Assembly: GCA_022750055.1 (NCBI GenBank)
Contig: JAKIWL010000001.1
Coordinates: forward strand, 124,001 to 188,000
Direction of reading: 5' to 3'
DNA from: Thermoplasmata archaeon
GTDB lineage: Archaea > Thermoplasmatota > Thermoplasmata > Lutacidiplasmatales > UBA184
DNA length: 64,000 nucleotides
A model generated the notes under the pieces. That model ran no database searches. It was not told the origin of the DNA and saw only the letters and a list, made by a program, of their open reading frames with translations. Below, piece after piece: positions 8,978-19,329 of this stretch. The first letter of the stretch is position 1, and every line of letters starts with the position of its first letter. The position numbers and the translations under genes were made by a program.

Positions 8978-9574
8978 CTATTCGGAGTCGGTCTTCGGGT
9001 CGGCGGACGGGGTCGCCTTCTTGATTGCCTTCTTGGCCCCTTTCGGGGGGGCACCGTCGGACGATGCCCGTTTGGAGGGGGACCCGGAACTCGGGCTCGG
9101 GGGGGTTTCGGTCTTGGGAGTTCGCGGGGAGTTCGGTTCGCTCGAGGAAGCGGAAGGCGGGGGCCTCGACCCGACCTCCTTCGGAGGCGTCGGAGTCGTT
9201 GGGGCCATCGCCGCGCCGCCGGTAGCGGGGGACTTCGGAGAGGAGGCCGCCGCGCCGGCGGGCTCGCTGACGAGGGCGGGGCGGGGCGCGGCCTGCGTTC
9301 CGACGCGGGTGGACTTGGGGCGGGTGGAGACGGCGGGGGCCAGCGCCGGCGTCGTTCGTCCGCGTGCCGTGGCCGAGCTATGTTCCGCCGCACGCTTCAT
9401 GGCGTGCGCGCGGGTCCACTTCAATCGGTGTCCCACGCGTCCCAGGTTGAGCTGTTGTTTTCGGCAGGACGAGGAGCAGAACTGGAACACGGAACCATCC
9501 CGCTTCACGTAGAGGGTCCCGGTACCCGGTTCGATCTCTCCGGCGCAGAAGGTGCACTGGCGCTTGACGACCAT
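8978..9574 (-). CDS. rpl24e: Ribosomal protein L24e with long low-complexity S/T/P/A/K-rich C-terminal extension
   Basis: MVVKRQCTFCAGEIEPGTGTLYVKRDGSVFQFCSSSCRKQQLNLGRVGHRLKWT matches L24e; about 140 residues of low-complexity tail follow. Confidence 0.92.
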   Translation of the reverse strand: MVVKRQCTFCAGEIEPGTGTLYVKRDGSVFQFCSSSCRKQQLNLGRVGHRLKWTRAHAMKRAAEHSSATARGRTTPALAPAVSTRPKSTRVGTQAAPRPALVSEPAGAAASSPKSPATGGAAMAPTTPTPPKEVGSRPPPSASSSEPNSPRTPKTETPPSPSSGSPSKRASSDGAPPKGAKKAIKKATPSADPKTDSE

Positions 9575-9587
9575 CGGAATCGCTCCG

Positions 9588-9800
9588 CTAACGGACCGAG
9601 AGCTTGCGGGCTTCGCGGGCGGTCTCGCGCAGGATCAGGACGTCCCCCAGGCGGATCGGTCCGGCGACGTTCCGGGTGATGATCTTACCGCGGTCCCGGC
9701 CCGCGAGGACCCGCACCTTCACCTGGGTCGCCTCCCCGGCCATCCCGGTCCGGCCAATGAGCTCGACGACCTCGGCCGGCGATCCCTTCTCTTCGACCAT
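9588..9800 (-). CDS. rps28e: Ribosomal protein S28e
   Basis: [62 protein letters not shown]. Confidence 0.97.
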   Translation of the reverse strand: MVEEKGSPAEVVELIGRTGMAGEATQVKVRVLAGRDRGKIITRNVAGPIRLGDVLILRETAREARKLSVR

Positions 9801-9828
9801 CGTTGGATCCGCAGGTCGTCCTGGCCAC

Positions 9829-10200
9829 TCACTTCTTGAGCGCCGGGACGCTCTGGGCGATCTCTTCGAGCAGGCTCTTTCCCTCGCCCGCCTCGACGAT
9901 CGCGACGCTCGCGGCGGACTTCGTCAGTCCGGCCGACTGGCCGAGCCGTTGCTTCTTCGGCACGTAGACGTACGGGATCCGCTTCTCCTCGCACAGCATC
10001 GGGACGTGGATGAGGATCTCGACCGGGTCGACGTCCTCCGCCATGATGACGAGCTTCGCCTCGGCTCGCTCGCTCGATTTCGTGACCTCGTTCGTCCCGA
10101 TCCTGAGCTTGCCGGTCTCCCCGGCGACCTGGACGAGCTGCAGGGCCTTTTCGGAGAGTTCGGCGGGTGTCTCGAACCGTACGTAGATTGGTCGTGCCAT
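9829..10200 (-). CDS. rpl7ae: Ribosomal protein L7Ae
   Basis: [63 protein letters not shown]. Confidence 0.97.
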   Translation of the reverse strand: MARPIYVRFETPAELSEKALQLVQVAGETGKLRIGTNEVTKSSERAEAKLVIMAEDVDPVEILIHVPMLCEEKRIPYVYVPKKQRLGQSAGLTKSAASVAIVEAGEGKSLLEEIAQSVPALKK

Positions 10201-10273
10201 CGTTCCACCTCGCGTCAGCGGAACCCTTTGGAGGATCCTCGGCTCACGGGTAGGGTCGCGGTACCGGGCGAGG

Positions 10274-10280
10274 TATATAT
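10274..10280 (-). promoter_or_regulatory. Archaeal TATA box candidate for the L7Ae-S28e-L24e operon
   Basis: TATATAT motif about 75 nt upstream of the L7Ae ATG in an otherwise GC-rich gap. Confidence 0.55.
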
Positions 10281-10309
10281 CGTGATGGGCGGAGGGCGAC
10301 GCCGTTCGC

Positions 10310-11353
10310 CTACAGACCGATTCCGTCGGCCCCCGGGACCGCACGCAAGGCCTCCGAGGCCGGCACGATGATCGCCGCCAGGCCCCGCGCGACCGCGTTC
10401 TTCAGGTCCATCGGATGCAGGGACCCCGAGCGCCACGCCGCGAGGAGGGACGCCTCGTCGACGAATTCGACCGGCCCGCCGTGTCGCGGGTCCCGCTCGA
10501 CGGCGATCTGTCCGGACCAGGGGAGCAGGACGTGACGCGCCAACTCGACGACGGGGTTCCCCTCCACCTGTTTCGCCTCGCAGAAGGCGCCCCGGATCCG
10601 TTCAGCGATCTGCGATTCGCTCGAGGGGAGCGGGATCGCGCCCGTGGGGTCGGATTTCGACATCTTCGGTGCCGCGCCGGCGGACGAGGCGTCCATGCGC
10701 CCGCCCCCGGAGAGGGCGGGGATGAGCGGCGTGTGCAAGGCGACCGGCACGGCCCAGCCATAGTGGTGGGCGACCTCGCGGGCGAGCGCGTGGGCTCGTC
10801 GCTGGTCGAGGCCGGCGTAGGCGATCTCGGCCGGGAGCTCGAAGATGTCCGCCGCCTGCATCGCGGGGTAGAACAGCTTCGCCGTGTCGAGCTGGCTCTC
10901 CTCCTCGGAGCGGCCCAGGACCGTCATCGCGCGCTTGGTCCGGGCGAGCGAGGTCGCCTTCGCGACGCGCACGACCCGGGCCCAATAGTCGGAGCGACCC
11001 GTGAGCTCGTGGGCCCACCGATAGGTCGTCTTCGCCGGTTCCACGCCGAAGGCGCCGAACGCAGATTGCATGTAGCGACCGGCGAGCGCGATCCGATCGA
11101 GCGAACCGCCGAGCTTGTCGTTGATCCACGCGTGCCAATCCGCGAGGAAGACCGTCAGCTCGCAGCCGGCCTCCAGCAGGTCGCGCATCTTGCGGATGCA
11201 CACGAGGTGTCCGGCCGTCAGCCGGCCGGACGGTTCGAACCCGATGTAGGCCTTCGGGTGGTCCTCGTTCTCGAACAGCCGGCCGAGCTCCTCCGGGGTG
11301 AGGGTCTCGGCGGTGAACCGCATCACGATCGCGGCCCGCTCGGCCGTGTCCAT
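10310..11353 (-). CDS. tyrS: Tyrosyl-tRNA synthetase (archaeal type)
   Basis: [50 protein letters not shown]...[13 protein letters not shown]. Confidence 0.95.
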   Translation of the reverse strand: MDTAERAAIVMRFTAETLTPEELGRLFENEDHPKAYIGFEPSGRLTAGHLVCIRKMRDLLEAGCELTVFLADWHAWINDKLGGSLDRIALAGRYMQSAFGAFGVEPAKTTYRWAHELTGRSDYWARVVRVAKATSLARTKRAMTVLGRSEEESQLDTAKLFYPAMQAADIFELPAEIAYAGLDQRRAHALAREVAHHYGWAVPVALHTPLIPALSGGGRMDASSAGAAPKMSKSDPTGAIPLPSSESQIAERIRGAFCEAKQVEGNPVVELARHVLLPWSGQIAVERDPRHGGPVEFVDEASLLAAWRSGSLHPMDLKNAVARGLAAIIVPASEALRAVPGADGIGL

Positions 11354-11469
11354 CGTCCTTCCGACGAGGCAGGCCCCTATTTAGGCCAAAGCGCCCGCGC
11401 AGCAAACTTCGCCGTCGAGGGATACGCATAAGTCCGAGGGAAGAGGTAGGAATCCTCCACGGTCCTCGT

Positions 11470-13812
11470 ATGAACCCCTCCGCCCAGGCGATCTCGGATC
11501 CCGATCCGTCCGCGGACGAGGCGGTGGTCGAAGCGCTCTCCCGAAGGTTGGGCGTGGGATCGGCGACGGCCCGCAAGCTCGCCGATTCGGGCCATCGAAG
11601 CGTCGAGGAGGTCCGGGCCCTCAGCCGGGAGGAGCTCATGGGAGCCGGCCTCGATGCCCGGGAGCTCGTTCAGGTTCTGGTCGCGAGCGAACCGGCCGAC
11701 CCCGTCCCAGAGCCTCCCACGATCGCGCCCGCCCCCTCGAGCGAGGACCTCGTCGCCGAGCGGTTCCTCCAATCGGTCCAGCACCGGGACCGCACCCGAC
11801 GACCGCGCGGGTCGGGCCCGGCACGAGGATCGACGGATATCCTGAAGCGATGGGTCGATGGGGACGACCGGGCCATGGAGGCCTGGATTCGTTCGGCCCC
11901 CTCCGCGCCCTCCGCCCCCGACGCTCCCCGGTCGCTGCCCGCGCGCGCCGAACCGGCCGCGCCACGCCCGGTACCGACCGAATCGGCGCCTCCGACCGCC
12001 TCCGAGTCCGGACCGGCCCCACCCACGCGAGACCTCTCGGCACCGAGCCTCATCCGGGCACTCGCGCCCGCGGATCGGGAGACGGCGCCGCCGGCGACCT
12101 CGGAGCTCGTCCCCGCGGGCGAGATCCCGACCCAGATCCTCGAGCGGGAGAAGGCGGTGGTCGCCTGGCTCACCGAGCTGCTCGGACGGGCGAAATCCGA
12201 CCGGTTCGACCCCGCCTCCCTGCTCGCCGAGCTTCAAGACCTCAACCGGGAGATCTTCACGGAGCGCGCCCGTCGGACCCAGCTCGAAGAGGACCTCGAC
12301 CAGGTCAAGCGCGGCTCCGTCGCGGTGATCAAGTACGTCCGCAGCCGCGAGGCGACCGCTCGGGAGACTACGACCCGAGAGCGGGACGCCGAGATCTCCG
12401 CCCTCAAGCTGAAGCTCCTTCAGGCCTCGGAAGGAGCGCTGCCCACGACCGTGCCGGTGGCGGCGACCGCCGAGATGGAGGAGCGCCTGCGCGCGGAGCA
12501 GGCGGCTCGGGAGGCAGAGGCGACGCAACGCGAGAACGAGCTTCGGGCCCGGATCGCCCAGGCCGAAGGAGAGATCGGCCAACTTCGGGCCGAGTCAAGC
12601 GCCCTAAAGGGACGGGAGGACCTCCTGAACCAGAAGACCCAGACCCTCCCAGAAGGGGTGGCGGCGCGACTGCTGGAGCTCGATGGACGCGACAAGGAGC
12701 TCGCGAATCGGGAGAGCGACCTGAGGGTCCGGTTCGAGGAGATCCGGGCGGCCTCCAACGACCTCGACCGCCAGCGCGAGCCGATGCGGATCAAGGAAAA
12801 GCAGCTCGGCGAATGGGAGGTCCAGCTCCGCACGCTCAAGCAGACCCTCGAGATCGAGGCGCGGACGGTAGAGAAGACCCGCCTCGAGCTCGAACGGACC
12901 GGGGGTGGCGACCCGGCCCGGGAACGGCGCCTCGACGAGCTCAAGACCGAGCTCGCCCGCCGCGAGGACGAACTGCGCAGTCGCGAACAGCTGCTCCACC
13001 AGCAGGTGGAGGAGCTCCAGGCGAAGATCGCCCAGGCGGATGCGGACACGATGCACCGCGAGGTCACGAGCGACGTCCGAGAGACGCGGGTCCCGACCGG
13101 GATCCGTCGACTCGACGACCTGCTCTTCGGCGGACTCCCGACCGGCTCCCAGGTCCTCCTGAACGGGCCGGCCCACTCCGGAAAGGAGATCCTCGCGCGG
13201 CTCTTCGTCGCGGAAGGACTGAAGCGCGGCGTCCCGGTGATCTGGGTCGTGACCGACAAGTCCTACACGCAGATCCGCGACGAGATGACCGCGCTCCTGC
13301 CCTCCTATCGCGAGCTCGAGGGACGCGGGATGGTCCGCTACGTCGACCTCTACTCGAAGGCGCTCGGGGTCACCCAGGGTGAGCCCGGGGTGCGCCTGTT
13401 CCAGACCTCGGACCGGGGGGTCCTCGACCAGCTCAGCCAGTCGGTCAACGCCTTCAGTCAGGAGCTGAAGGAACGGGCCCCGTCCTACCGCCTCGTCTTC
13501 GAGTCGGTCTCCACGGTCACGGCGTACCTCGACACCACGGCCATGTTCCGTTTCCTGCAGCCGTTCACCGGGCGTCGACGCCTGGACGGGGCCGCCGCCT
13601 ACTACAACATCGAGACCGGTATGCACACCGAATCCGATGTGGAGACCCTGGAGCACATGGTCGACGGCTCGGTCAACCTGAAGCTCGACCAGCTCAAGAT
13701 GTTCCTGTCGGTCCGCGGGATCACCGACGTCCAGTCCCGCGACTGGGTCGGGTACACCTTCACGAAGCGCGCGTTCTCCCTTGGCTCGTTCTCCCTCGAC
13801 CACATCCGTTAG
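11470..13812 (+). CDS. HhH/SAP-like N-terminus + long coiled coil + KaiC/RAD55-like RecA-fold domain
   Basis: SRRLGVGSATARKLADSGHRSVEEV (HhH-like); extended charged heptad region at about 12130-13070; GIRRLDDLLFGGLPTGSQVLLNGPAHSGKEILARLFVAEGLKRGVPVIWVVTDKS resembles the KaiC core. Confidence 0.75.
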   Translation: MNPSAQAISDPDPSADEAVVEALSRRLGVGSATARKLADSGHRSVEEVRALSREELMGAGLDARELVQVLVASEPADPVPEPPTIAPAPSSEDLVAERFLQSVQHRDRTRRPRGSGPARGSTDILKRWVDGDDRAMEAWIRSAPSAPSAPDAPRSLPARAEPAAPRPVPTESAPPTASESGPAPPTRDLSAPSLIRALAPADRETAPPATSELVPAGEIPTQILEREKAVVAWLTELLGRAKSDRFDPASLLAELQDLNREIFTERARRTQLEEDLDQVKRGSVAVIKYVRSREATARETTTRERDAEISALKLKLLQASEGALPTTVPVAATAEMEERLRAEQAAREAEATQRENELRARIAQAEGEIGQLRAESSALKGREDLLNQKTQTLPEGVAARLLELDGRDKELANRESDLRVRFEEIRAASNDLDRQREPMRIKEKQLGEWEVQLRTLKQTLEIEARTVEKTRLELERTGGGDPARERRLDELKTELARREDELRSREQLLHQQVEELQAKIAQADADTMHREVTSDVRETRVPTGIRRLDDLLFGGLPTGSQVLLNGPAHSGKEILARLFVAEGLKRGVPVIWVVTDKSYTQIRDEMTALLPSYRELEGRGMVRYVDLYSKALGVTQGEPGVRLFQTSDRGVLDQLSQSVNAFSQELKERAPSYRLVFESVSTVTAYLDTTAMFRFLQPFTGRRRLDGAAAYYNIETGMHTESDVETLEHMVDGSVNLKLDQLKMFLSVRGITDVQSRDWVGYTFTKRAFSLGSFSLDHIR

Positions 13813-13947
13813 GCCGAGGGGCACCGCCCGGGACGGCGGCTCCCGGCCCGCCGGTCGGGACCGCGTGACCGGCTGGGACCTTGCGGGTCTTGGCGGATCG
13901 GACCAGAGGGGAATCGCCCCTCAGAGCGTGGGTTAAATAGCCCCGGG

Positions 13948-14240
13948 TGGGTCGTGGTGTGCTAGGCTAGACCGGGGGGTTGGGCGTCCCCTTATACACC
14001 GAAACCGTCCTTAGCGGGGGTGACAGGTCGGAACGACGTTCGGGGGAGGGGTTCGTCCTGGAACGTTCCGTCGAAGCCCTGTTCCATCGGGCCGCGGGCA
14101 TCGCGACGAGCGCTCGGAGGAGCGCCCTAGCGGTTATCCATCACGGGAACCGGGTCAGGTCCTGACGGGAGCAGCCTTACCGTGACCCGTCGACGCTGGT
14201 GGGGCGACGGGGCTGAGGAATCTCTGGGAATCACGACCCC
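13948..14240 (+). ncRNA. Signal recognition particle RNA (7S RNA)
   Basis: GCTAGGCTAGACCGGGGGGTTGGGCGTCCCC 5' domain; helix 8 signature CCGGGTCAGGTCCTGACGGGAGCAGCC; 3' GGGGCTGAGGAATC; termini pair (gggtcgtg/cacgaccc). TATA-like TTAAATA just upstream; exact 5' end uncertain by about 15 nt. Confidence 0.88.
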
Positions 14241-14413
14241 TTCCCCCGGGCGGCTATCCGACCGGCCTAGCACCGAGCCGACGACCCGTCGGCTCGGGTG
14301 ACCCCCACCCCTGCGTTTCCAGTGGAACGGCGGATGGCAGGGGACCGTTGCGCCGTCCTTCGGGCCAACCTGCGTCTCGCCGGAGGGGACCCGGCGCCCG
14401 TGAGTCCGTTACG

Positions 14414-14866
14414 CTACGACCAGCCTTCACTCGCCAGGTCGACCGAATCCTTCTCCATCCGGGCCCGTCGGTCGATCGGGATCTCCTTTTTCCGGTCGTT
14501 CGCATAGTCGTAGCATACCACGACCGTACGCCCCCGGGCGTACACCGTCGTACCGTCCGGATCCCGGAAGCGGTAGAGGAGAGAGAAGCTGGTCCGTCCG
14601 AGCGGACGGGCCGGAGCGACCTCACCCAGGACCTCCATCCCGTACCGGACCGGAGCGAGGTACCGACACGTCGCCTCCGCGAGGATGATGTCGAGCTTGG
14701 AGGGATCGGGCTGTCCCATCACGGGTAGGTAGTAGTCGCACCGGAGCGTTTCCATGAAAGGGAAGTACACGGCGTGGTTCAGGTGGTTCAGGACGTCGAT
14801 GTGATGGTAGAATATCGAGAACCGCCGCTGGCCCGGCCACGGGGTGAAGTGAGGCTCCGAGGGCAT
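14414..14866 (-). CDS. Acyl-CoA thioesterase, 4HBT hot-dog family
   Basis: RRFSIFYHHIDVLNHLNHAVYFPFMETLRCDYYLPVMG...ATCRYLAPVRYGMEVLGEV. Confidence 0.88.
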   Translation of the reverse strand: MPSEPHFTPWPGQRRFSIFYHHIDVLNHLNHAVYFPFMETLRCDYYLPVMGQPDPSKLDIILAEATCRYLAPVRYGMEVLGEVAPARPLGRTSFSLLYRFRDPDGTTVYARGRTVVVCYDYANDRKKEIPIDRRARMEKDSVDLASEGWS

Positions 14867-15014
14867 CGGACCCGGTCGAACCCCGCTGACTATAAGGGGT
14901 GGGCTGGGAGCACTCCGGGGAACGGTCCGAACCGGGCCGATTCGGCCGACCATTCCGAGCGTGCGCCGACGGGCGGCCCCTCCGAGTTCCAGTGGAAACA
15001 GGGGGGTGGGGGTG

Positions 15015-16344
15015 CGTGAAGGCCGATCCCGAGCCTCCGGAGCGGGAGATGGCGGCCACCGTACGGGAGATCCGGGCCTCGGTCCAGCGGCACTCCACCC
15101 GGTTCGAAAAGGCGATCCCGCTGATCGCTTCGGAGAACCTCCTCTCCCCGTACGCGAAGGAGCTCCTGATCAGCGACTTCCACTCCCGCTATGCTGAAGG
15201 TCTGCCCGGCGAGCGGTATTACGAAGGGAACGAGGAGGTCGACCGCGTCGAGCGGACCTGCCTCGAACTGGCACGACGCCTCTTCCGTTGTTCGTTCGCC
15301 GACGTGCGACCGATCTCGGGTACGGTCGCGAACCTCGCCGTCCTCAAGGCCCTAGCCGAACCGGGGGACCCGGTGGGGACCGCCCGCCTCGCCGACGGCG
15401 CCCACATCTCCAGCGCATCATTCGGTGCGTTCGGCCTGCGCGGCGTGAAGCCCGTCTACTACGCCTGGGACGAGGAGCGGATGACCCTCGACGTCCCGAA
15501 GACCCGTGCGATCCTGAGGGAGGCACGCCCGAAGCTCTGCCTCTTCGGCCTGTCGCTGTTCCTCTTCCCGATCCCGATCGAGGAGCTTCGCCCGACCCTG
15601 GAGGAGATCGGCGCCCACGGTTGGTACGATGCGGCCCACGTACTCGGGCTCATCGCGGGGGGGGAGTTCCAGGACCCATTGCATGAAGGATGCGAGGTCA
15701 TCTCGGCGTCCACGCACAAGACCCTCCCCGGGCCCCAGCACGGCCTCCTCCTCGGCGAGACCCGGGATCCGGACGTGGAGCGGCGCCTCCGGTCGGCCGC
15801 GTTTCCCGGCGTGACGAGCAACCACCACCTGCATACGATGGCGGCGCTCGCGGTCTCCCTGGCCGAGCACATCGCCTTCGGCCGGGACTACGCCCGTCAG
15901 GTCGTGGCGAACGCCCGGGCCCTGGGCCAGGCGCTCTACGAGCGCGGGTTCGACGTACTCGCTCCCGGGCTCGGGTTCACCCGCTCCCACACCATCGCGG
16001 TTCGGGTCGTACGGGAGGGCGGCGGCGAGGCCGTAGCGCGCTCCCTCGCCGAGGCGGGGATCATCACGAACAAGAACCTCCTTCCAGGGGATTCAAGCCC
16101 GAAGCGCCCGGGAGGGATCCGGATCGGCACTCCCGAGGTCACCCGGGTCGGCATGCGGGAGCCCGAGATGGTCCGGATCGCCGAACTCCTCGACGCCCTC
16201 CTGCACAAGGGCCGGCCGCCCGCCGAGGTCCGAGCGGACGGCGAGCGTTTGAAAGCCGACCACACGGCCCTGCGGTTCTGCTTCGGAGCTGGCGAAGCGG
16301 CGTACCGGTTCTACGACCTAGTAGGACGGGACCCGGGGTCATAG
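15015..16344 (+). CDS. glyA: Serine hydroxymethyltransferase
   Basis: KAIPLIASENLLSPYAKELLISDFHSRYAEGLPGERYYEGNEEVDRVE...ASTHKTLPGPQHGLLLGE. Start GTG 15015 or ATG 15049. Confidence 0.93.
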
Positions 16345-19187
16345 CCGTCGGAAGGTTCGTCGGAGCCCGTCGGCCCCTCGTCGGATCGGGTCGACTCGAG
16401 TCGCTGACGCTCCAGGGCCGCGTCGAGCGCCATGGCATCGACCTCGACCCGAAGCGGGGGCGCGGGGGCGGCAGCGGGCAGTCGGACGAACATCGGCCGG
16501 CCCTCGGGGCCGATCGAGGGTTTCAGGATCCCTTCCGAGACGAGCGATCCCACCCATTCGGCGAGCTCCGCCGCGTCCGGGGGCGGGCCGGTCCATCCGC
16601 CCGCGATATGGTCGAGGTCCACCGCTCGCTCGAGCGGCACCCGTTCGAGGACATGGGCGCGGCCCTCTGCGAGCCGTTTGAGACCGTCCTCGACGGCCGA
16701 ATCGCTGTCGGGGTCCTGGTTCTCGGCCGAGGCGGCGCGCCGACGGCGCGCGATCACCGCAGCCCCCACGACCGCGGCCATCCCGAGACCGAGAACGGCG
16801 GCATAGGCGAACTGACCGAGCGGAGCGTCGGCCAGGGCCGGCACTGCGATCGGAGACAGCAGCGACTGGTTCGACTCGCTCAGCACGTAGACCGTCCCTG
16901 CGCCGCTTCCCCCCGCCGAATAGTTGACCCACACGACGGAGCCGGTACCCGAGGGACGTATCGTCGAATGGAGGTCGGTCACGGTGGCGCCGAAGACCGA
17001 GCGGACGAGGACCCACCCGTCGGTGACCGGGTTCCCGAAGCGATCCCGGATCTCGTAGAGGGTCGAATTCTCCCGATCGCCCGGTCGGGCTACATCGATG
17101 CGGCTGAGGTGTTCGTCGGCAACGTACGGCCCCACCTGGATCCGCATGGGGGACGGACCCTGGACGCTGCCGGCGGCGTTGAAGGAGAGATTGAAGATCC
17201 CGACCGCGCGGTCGGTGAAGGTGAGGTTCAGGAAGCCGTACGTCCACGCAGACCCCAGGACCCCGAAGATCCCGCCTGCCTCCTGGACCGACGTCGAACC
17301 GCTCGCGTTCACCCAGACCCCTGTATAGTCGGCCAACCTCGGGAGGATGCTGAACGAACCGTTGTAACCCGGGACGGCCTCTTGGAGGGCGTCGACCGCC
17401 TCGAACGAGAGGCGGATCGGGGTTCCGGCCGCTGCCGTTGCGTTCGGCGGCTCGTTCAGAAGGATCCGGGTCGCGTTCGTCGAGACGACGAAGACCCGGA
17501 CACTCGCCGAGAAACGCGTCCCGAGGGCGTCAACGATCGTCAGGTTGAGGAGCGAGTTGACCGGGACGGTCGAAGCATGAAAGGAGACCCCGACCGGGCC
17601 GTCGCTCGAGAGACCGCCCCCGCCCACGGTCCGGGTGGGAGCCGTGGTGTTCCACCAGTATGAGATCGGCAGGGCCCCTCCCCGGACCTCCGCGGTGGCC
17701 GTCACGACACCACCCACATCGACCTCGGATTGGCTGAGGTTGATGGTCCCTAGGCCTGGGCGAGAGGAGATAGTCACCGGTAGCGACATCGTGTAGTTCG
17801 TTCCTCCGGAGTCGGCGACGTAGATGCGTGCCTGATATCGTCCGGTTTGCGGGTAGGTGATGGAGAACTTCCACGGGGGGGCGGCCGTCGCGTTGCAGAC
17901 CGTGGCCCCGATCCCGTCCGAGAAGCAGGCGGGGCCGTAGGGGGCGGTTCCGCTTCCGCCGTTTACGCCGACGGTGAAGAGGATTGGCACGCCCGCGTAC
18001 TGGAGGCCTGGGTCGGGGCCGACCGTTACGCCGAGCCCGCGGGAGACGGTTATCGGCGCGAACGTGTAGTTCGCGCTCGAGAACGGGTTGGCGAGGGTCG
18101 CGAACGGCTGGGCCGAGCCCCCTGCCGAGTAGGCGTAGATCACCGAGCAGTCGAATTGGCGCAAGCCCCCTGCGATCGAATGGTTCAAGCAAGCGGCGCG
18201 GACCTGCGCCGCTCCGAGGCCGGGGCCGAGCGTAGCCCAGTACGGGTACCCATCGGCTCCTGTCCCGGTCCAGGAGAACGTCGCGTCCACGCCCGTATCG
18301 ACCGAGGTCGGGCTCGCCGATCCGGAGGTGATCAGGGTCGACGCAGCCGTGAGGAGCAGCGAGACGGGCGGGGCGTGGAACGTCAACCCTCCGTAGGATC
18401 CGTTCACCCAAACTTCGACCGTCGCCACGTTGCTGGTCGAGACCGCCTCGACGGGGAACGTCGGGGCGCCGTTGCCTGCCAGCGACCGCCAACCGACTCC
18501 CGTCAAGGACCAGGCGAACGACAGGTTCGCCGGACTCGGCGTGCCCAACCCCGAGAGCCCCTTCGCCGAAACCACCGTCGGCGCGTTCACGCTCACGGTC
18601 AGGAAGCCGTTCGGTGAGATCGACGCGTTCTCCAGGGCGATTACCCGCGTCAGCGTGAACGTCCCGTTCGAGGTCGTCTCGTTTTCGAAGAATCCCGCGG
18701 GCAGCGCACCGCTCCCCAACGAAAGCGACGCCGGCCCGTACGGGCCGGAATAGTTCCAGCATCCGTACGGCTTGCTGCAGAACGGACCGCTCACGGAAGC
18801 GGTGATCGAGAACGAGCCCGTTGGCCCGGTCAACCCGTCGGCCAGGGTCGAGACGCACAGGTACTGGCTCGCTCCCCCGCCCGACGGGTGGAAGGTCTGC
18901 GTGTATCGGTACGAGAGGACGACGGATTGGTTCGCGAGCGGCGGCGCCGACGCACCGCCCCCGGCGTCCGCGACCCGACCGAGGTACCCCGAGCTCACGG
19001 CCGGGCCCGCGCAGGGACCGGTGCCGGAGGAACGGAGGAGGAAGCCCCGAGGGACTGCGTGGGCCGACGGGCTCGTCAGTGAAAGAGTTCCCATCGGGAG
19101 GCCGATGGCTAGGAGCGCCCCGACGAGGAGAATCGCGCCGATGAGCCGCGGTTCGAAACCTCGGGCCCGTCGATGGTAACCTCGCAT
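16311..19187 (-). CDS. Large surface protein: signal anchor, Ig/PKD-like extracellular repeats, TM, cytoplasmic winged-helix-like tail
   Basis: N-terminal hydrophobic signal; many NxS/T sequons and beta-rich repeats (SGSASPTSVDTGVDATFSWTGTGADG; LSQSEVDVGGVVTATAEVRGGALPISYWWNTTAP); TM FAYAAVLGLGMAAVVGAAVIA RRRR, then DGLKRLAEGRAHVLERV...LAEWVGSLVSEGILKPS. Confidence 0.75.
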   Translation of the reverse strand: MRGYHRRARGFEPRLIGAILLVGALLAIGLPMGTLSLTSPSAHAVPRGFLLRSSGTGPCAGPAVSSGYLGRVADAGGGASAPPLANQSVVLSYRYTQTFHPSGGGASQYLCVSTLADGLTGPTGSFSITASVSGPFCSKPYGCWNYSGPYGPASLSLGSGALPAGFFENETTSNGTFTLTRVIALENASISPNGFLTVSVNAPTVVSAKGLSGLGTPSPANLSFAWSLTGVGWRSLAGNGAPTFPVEAVSTSNVATVEVWVNGSYGGLTFHAPPVSLLLTAASTLITSGSASPTSVDTGVDATFSWTGTGADGYPYWATLGPGLGAAQVRAACLNHSIAGGLRQFDCSVIYAYSAGGSAQPFATLANPFSSANYTFAPITVSRGLGVTVGPDPGLQYAGVPILFTVGVNGGSGTAPYGPACFSDGIGATVCNATAAPPWKFSITYPQTGRYQARIYVADSGGTNYTMSLPVTISSRPGLGTINLSQSEVDVGGVVTATAEVRGGALPISYWWNTTAPTRTVGGGGLSSDGPVGVSFHASTVPVNSLLNLTIVDALGTRFSASVRVFVVSTNATRILLNEPPNATAAAGTPIRLSFEAVDALQEAVPGYNGSFSILPRLADYTGVWVNASGSTSVQEAGGIFGVLGSAWTYGFLNLTFTDRAVGIFNLSFNAAGSVQGPSPMRIQVGPYVADEHLSRIDVARPGDRENSTLYEIRDRFGNPVTDGWVLVRSVFGATVTDLHSTIRPSGTGSVVWVNYSAGGSGAGTVYVLSESNQSLLSPIAVPALADAPLGQFAYAAVLGLGMAAVVGAAVIARRRRAASAENQDPDSDSAVEDGLKRLAEGRAHVLERVPLERAVDLDHIAGGWTGPPPDAAELAEWVGSLVSEGILKPSIGPEGRPMFVRLPAAAPAPPLRVEVDAMALDAALERQRLESTRSDEGPTGSDEPSDGYDPGSRPTRS

Positions 19188-19329
19188 GCTCGGCCGGCGG
19201 CGCCGCCCGGGGGAGTCTCTCCCAGCGACGTCGGGAAAAACGGTTACGTGTTCCCCGGGGCTTAAGGATGTCGAATTTTTACGGCGCCCGCTGGAACCTG
19301 TTGGAGCCGCCCGAACCCCGGGGCGGACC

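Noticed and set aside
13980-14165. 61-aa ORF overlapping the SRP RNA
   Set aside because: Lies wholly inside the SRP RNA gene and has no protein signature.
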